DNA from: Shewanella fodinae
GTDB lineage: Bacteria; Pseudomonadota; Gammaproteobacteria; Enterobacterales; Shewanellaceae
DNA length: 64,000 nt
Direction of reading: 5' to 3'
Assembly (NCBI RefSeq): GCF_014651955.1
Contig: NZ_BMXW01000001.1
Span: 81,956-145,955 of the forward strand
How positions within the stretch are numbered: position 1 is the first letter of the stretch; every line of letters starts with the position of its first letter. Below, one piece after another: positions 61,067-64,000 of the stretch. The notes under the pieces were generated by a model. That model saw only the letters and a list, made by a program, of their open reading frames with translations. It was not told where the DNA came from and made no database searches. The position numbers were made by a program, and so were the translations under genes.

Positions 61067-61795
61067 ATGCCTAACCATGTAACTAATATTATCGAAGCCA
61101 ACAATAACGTTATTGCTTCAATGCTGAACGAAGATAAGCTTGTTGATTTTTGCATTATCATTCCATGCCATGAAGATTTAACGTTAGATAACACAATGGG
61201 AATTTCAGCAGCAGCAGAATCTGCTGCCGAAATGATGTGTAATGAGCCAGTGAGTGAAAACGACATAATTAGTCAATTGCAGCTACTTAACCGTTCTCGC
61301 ATTAATGCCATAAAAATGAATGATCATGAGTTTGAGCAGTTCGTTAAGATGATGCGCAATAAACGCAATCACGGTTTTTACCACGAAATGGAATATGCCA
61401 GAAAAGCTTGGGGAACAAAGTGGAATGCCTACAACCAGATATCTGAAGAAAATTCAGAGACAATGGTACGCTTCGATACTGCATGGTCACATCCTTATCC
61501 AGTAATCGAAGCTCTTTCTAAGAAGTTTCCTGATGAAGTAATCAGCGTCAAGTACGCAGATGAAGATACTGGTTCAAATTGTGGTACTTACTCAATAAAG
61601 AATGGCGAAATAGTTGAGCAAAATATCGCCCCATCGTGGTCTGAACAGACTGATGAGCAAAAGCGTTTCTTTAGAGAGTTTGCCTTCCGCCTTAGACATC
61701 CAAATGTTGACCCTCGCGAATACGGCTATAACGAAAACTTTGAATATGACGAAGAAGTTGAAAACGCATATTACGAAGAAAATAAATCTGCATAG
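61067..61795 (+). CDS. Api92/DUF1281-like phage protein
   Basis: 242 residues. It starts PNHVTNIIEANNNVIASML and has HGFYHEMEYARKAWGTKWNA, then VRFDTAWSHPYPVIEALSKK and FEYDEEVENAYYEE at the end. That ferredoxin-like DUF1281 pattern (PNHV.N.....; W.P...W GTKW) is widespread in phages and plasmids; the role is unknown. First gene of the rightward early operon, right after the structured leader. It does not look like a lambda N. Confidence 0.78.
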   Translation: MPNHVTNIIEANNNVIASMLNEDKLVDFCIIIPCHEDLTLDNTMGISAAAESAAEMMCNEPVSENDIISQLQLLNRSRINAIKMNDHEFEQFVKMMRNKRNHGFYHEMEYARKAWGTKWNAYNQISEENSETMVRFDTAWSHPYPVIEALSKKFPDEVISVKYADEDTGSNCGTYSIKNGEIVEQNIAPSWSEQTDEQKRFFREFAFRLRHPNVDPREYGYNENFEYDEEVENAYYEENKSA

Positions 61796-61859
61796 CTTAT
61801 TTGCACCCTGTTGACACAGGGCGCATTGGGAAGGTGATTGACTGTCATGTTAGGCCAAC

Positions 61860-62135
61860 GTGATATGGACGTGTTATCGGAGCCGCAGGAGTAGAGACCT
61901 GCCAGTCAACTTCACCAATGCGATTACATCGAGAACAGATGATGGACGAAATCGCGTGCTAACAAATTCCGAGGTGGAAACACGCGCAGGTGACGCGCTG
62001 GTTCAAGAGAAGACAGCACCATCAATCGCATTACCAGATACGCTACTGGCAGCATCCAGCCAGAAACCACAACGAGGATATTCCAATGTGACTAACAAGC
62101 CGTTAGAAGCGGCCCCTTATAAGCGCGTGTCATGA
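61860..62135 (+). CDS. possible small phage protein
   Basis: Up to 91 codons from GTG 61860; a shorter form could start at an internal GTG. Neither has a clear ribosome site. The second half (SEVETRAGDALVQEKTAPSI, ALPDTLLAASS) looks protein-like. May be spurious; no family recognised. Confidence 0.3.
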   Translation: MIWTCYRSRRSRDLPVNFTNAITSRTDDGRNRVLTNSEVETRAGDALVQEKTAPSIALPDTLLAASSQKPQRGYSNVTNKPLEAAPYKRVS

Positions 62136-62190
62136 TCGCGCCCCGAGTCGAGCATTGTTCTTGAGCCAGCTTTGGATCTGGTAAGGGTTA

Positions 62191-62370
62191 ATGAATAAAG
62201 GGCCCACTGGTAAAGCAGCTGAAACGCCTGAAAGTTCAGCACCAGTTATTAGCGGCTGCGGCGACGCGAACGGGTTCAGGCCGCCGGATGACGTAACCGG
62301 CACCCATTCAAATGCAATTTCCACTCACCACCACCTGTATGGCACATGCAAGCAGCAGAGTACCGCTTGA
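62191..62370 (+). CDS. small phage protein, 59 residues
   Basis: ATG 62191 with AAGG five bases upstream. The product is polar, with Ser, Thr, Pro and His (MNKGPTGKAAETPESSAPVI, later THHHLYGTCK). No known family. Stands in a compact early stretch with several overlapping open frames. Confidence 0.45.
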   Translation: MNKGPTGKAAETPESSAPVISGCGDANGFRPPDDVTGTHSNAISTHHHLYGTCKQQSTA

Positions 62371-62591
62371 GCGCTATTCCTTCGGCGCGAGGACTTCTGG
62401 ACACTGGACAATGTGCAAGCCGCCGTTTGGGTTCACGGGCATTGCTGGTAACCGCGCCAGTGGCGACAAAGCGGTCCCCTTTCAATAAGCAAATCCATCC
62501 CTTTAAAACAAGGAAAACACATCATGACTACTGGAGAACGCGCACGGCTCCATCGGCTGGCTATTGCCATTTTGATGGTGTCAGCGGATGA
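62346..62591 (+). CDS. doubtful ORF overlapping two neighbours
   Basis: 81 codons from ATG 62346, overlapping the 59-residue gene at its start and the gene at 62524 at its end, with no ribosome site. The middle (RLSAIPSARGLLDTGQCASR, ALLVTAPVATKRSPFN) is oddly coherent and the complementary strand is open as well. Similar dense stretches in other phages carry Ash- or Icd-like genes. Kept at low confidence. Confidence 0.22.
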   Translation: MQAAEYRLSAIPSARGLLDTGQCASRRLGSRALLVTAPVATKRSPFNKQIHPFKTRKTHHDYWRTRTAPSAGYCHFDGVSG

Positions 62592-62898
62592 AAATGTTAA
62601 TCGCAATCTGCGAGTCAGAAAGCAGCTTGTGATGATTGAGCAAATGGCATTGCTCGGGATGTTGTCGCAGGACTTTATGAGCCGTTATTTCGGATTTATC
62701 GCCGGGATACGTCAGCACGATGAACAAAGCCTGGCGATGCTGGAAATAGTCAACGGCATGGCCCGTATTCACTGTTTGCCAAATGACCGTAAGCCTCCAG
62801 AAATCAAGATTGTAGACAGGCGCGGATCTTGGAAAATGGAGAAGCTAAACCGAGCCATCGAAAACTTTCAAATAGTGGAGGTGCAAGATGCTGCTTAA
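62524..62898 (+). CDS. uncharacterised phage protein
   Basis: 124 residues with AAGGA upstream. Helical, with TTGERARLHRLAIAILMVSA at the start and NRNLRVRKQLVMIEQMALLG, YFGFIAGIRQHDEQSLAMLE. No membrane segment of full length. Overlaps the next gene by 11 bases. Function unknown. Confidence 0.65.
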   Translation: MTTGERARLHRLAIAILMVSADENVNRNLRVRKQLVMIEQMALLGMLSQDFMSRYFGFIAGIRQHDEQSLAMLEIVNGMARIHCLPNDRKPPEIKIVDRRGSWKMEKLNRAIENFQIVEVQDAA

Positions 62899-63223
62899 TG
62901 CAAACGCGGCCGGCGACTACTTGGCCGCAAAACTCGCCGCTTCAAATGATGCCGTAATCCCCTACAACGAAGCGGTTGATGCCAAGCAAGAGCTGATTAT
63001 CAAAACCATCAGCGAAGGCGGTGAAATCGGCCACTTCAACATGCGCGATGTGATGGATGCCATTTTAGTGAGAAAAGACACTGAAACAGCGCTGATATCC
63101 GGGTATCGCACAAACAATTTTGAGCCATTCAAGGCGCTGGTTAACAAAGAGATTAACCGCATTGCTGAAACGCTGGCCCCGGGAATGGTGGATGCTGAGT
63201 TAGAACGGTTTGGAGGTGTGTGA
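62888..63223 (+). CDS. uncharacterised phage protein
   Basis: 111 residues, GGAGGT upstream of ATG 62888. Helical, acidic (YNEAVDAKQELIIKTISEGG, NFEPFKALVNKEINRIAETL). The stop overlaps the next start (TGATG). No family recognised. Confidence 0.65.
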   Translation: MLLNANAAGDYLAAKLAASNDAVIPYNEAVDAKQELIIKTISEGGEIGHFNMRDVMDAILVRKDTETALISGYRTNNFEPFKALVNKEINRIAETLAPGMVDAELERFGGV

Positions 63224-63654
63224 TGTATTACGGATATCTAGAAGAAGGTGACAAGTGTCCAGAATGCAAAAAAGGGATTCTTGATTGGAAAAATCCCGAT
63301 AAAGAAATACGGGATAGAGGATGCTCATGCCACATATCACCACCATGCAGTTATTGCACTGGTCAAGTTCTTCACTGTGACGAGTGTGGTTGGTTTGATG
63401 ATGATGTAAACGATGAATCTTATGTACCTGTTGCGCCTGGTCTGTCAATGCTTGTACATAAACCAAAACCTCTAGACAACACAAAAATTGATTATCGATG
63501 CAAGATGCATTCAAGTTCATCGATGATAAAAGAAGGTGTTTACCCAGAAGGTGCCACGATGGAAGAAGTTAGGAAAGAGGTAAACGGGACGTTTGGTGGA
63601 AGATTTGAATTTTTCGAAGGTGGTCGTTTCAAATTTATAGCCTATACGGACTAA
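63223..63654 (+). CDS. phage protein with several zinc-ribbon Cys
   Basis: 143 residues from ATG 63223 (GGAGG 4 bases upstream). Cys pairs: CPECKKG near residue 11, CSCHISPPCSYC at about 34-45, and CDECGW at about 52-57. These suggest one or two zinc ribbons in the first 60 residues. The second half is mixed, ending GGRFKFIAYTD. Function unknown. Confidence 0.65.
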   Translation: MYYGYLEEGDKCPECKKGILDWKNPDKEIRDRGCSCHISPPCSYCTGQVLHCDECGWFDDDVNDESYVPVAPGLSMLVHKPKPLDNTKIDYRCKMHSSSSMIKEGVYPEGATMEEVRKEVNGTFGGRFEFFEGGRFKFIAYTD

Positions 63655-63669
63655 TGGGAGGTTTTCACA

Positions 63670-64000
63670 ATGCAATTCAAAGTAACCTTCACGCCGATGG
63701 CCAGTGCGCCATCCGGCACTATCACCATCACCTACCCCGTTGAAGCAGACACCAAAGCCGCCGCAGAACGCGCAGCTGAATCACTGCTGGAGGCTGATGG
63801 ATATAGTCGCAAGTGGTTTAAGAAAACTGCGCAGGTGATTGAGTTCAAGCCAAAACCAGCGCCTGAACCAGAACAGGAACCAGACCCAGAGCCGCCAATG
63901 GTAGCTGAATCCAGATATGATATTTTCGGTGAGTCTATTCCAGTTGATGCTGAATTTGTGCCAGATGAACCGGCAGCTAATGACGATGACCCATTCGCAC
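63670..64000 (+). CDS. partial phage protein, runs off the window
   Basis: ATG 63670 with GGGAGG about 10 bases upstream; at least 110 codons, open at the edge. It starts MQFKVTFTPMASAPSGTITI, has a helix (KAAAERAAESLLEADGY), then a Pro/Glu-rich linker (KPAPEPEQEPDPEPP) and an acidic end with DDDPFA. Not recognised. Confidence 0.6.
   Translation, partial: MQFKVTFTPMASAPSGTITITYPVEADTKAAAERAAESLLEADGYSRKWFKKTAQVIEFKPKPAPEPEQEPDPEPPMVAESRYDIFGESIPVDAEFVPDEPAANDDDPFA

Noticed and set aside
61021..61266. 81-codon minus-strand ORF
   Set aside because: Complement of the leader hairpin and the DUF1281-like gene; no start signal.
1..64000. CRISPR array or cas genes
   Set aside because: No regularly spaced repeats of 25-40 bases and no Cas-like protein were seen.

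Overview
The window looks like a chromosomal segment of a gammaproteobacterium, most likely Shewanella or a close relative in the Alteromonadales. The evidence is the intact yejK-yejL-yejM block, yceH, yecM, a class I dihydroorotase of the QVHFREPG type, and a eukaryote-like S-adenosylmethionine decarboxylase clustered with speA and speE. A lambda-like (siphovirus) prophage is inserted to the right and runs off the end of the window. All names come from reading motifs and gene order; no database search was possible.

Positions 1 to about 24,990 are ordinary chromosome. A leftward polyamine/PLP operon (speE, speA, speD, pdxH) has a structured leader with a 48-codon small ORF. It is followed by a CvfB-like RNA-binding protein and yceH, an ABC exporter pair, a MATE pump overlapping a voltage-gated-type ion channel, an L,D-transpeptidase with yecM, a BON-domain periplasmic protein, a sigma-54 activator next to a sulfide:quinone reductase-like enzyme, a fused phosphatase/lipid kinase, an M23 peptidase, a double pterin-synthase-fold protein, pyrC, and yejKLM. 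The block ends in tRNA-Pro(GGG).

Positions 24,990 to about 26,740 form a junction zone. It holds a DUF4124 secreted protein, an apparent relic of a tyrosine integrase, several short direct repeats, and the first codons of an exonuclease I gene (sbcB), cut off after its catalytic DYET motif. I read this cut as the left attachment site of the prophage. The integrase and the rest of sbcB should lie beyond the right edge.

Positions 26,740 to 64,000 are the prophage. On the minus strand, from right to left, come cro-like and CII-like regulators, O- and P-like replication genes with iterons, recombination and nuclease genes, SSB, a Q-like antiterminator, a late promoter with tandem terminators, lysozyme/Rz/Rz1/holin, terminase, portal, a P22-type coat, and a lambda-type tail (V, G/GT by -1 frameshift, H, M, L, K, I, J) with a tail fibre. 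Plus-strand genes are two single-gene morons in the tail region, a cI operon with three accessory genes, and a second early operon. That operon starts at a strong promoter flanked by repressor-like operators and has a long leader with boxA and stem-loops.

The points most worth a second look are the sbcB junction, a duplicated late-promoter/terminator module in front of gene J, the frameshift site, the origin-like iterons in the O-like gene, the boxA leader, and the uncharacterised genes in the cI operon, which occupy the position of lambda rexAB.
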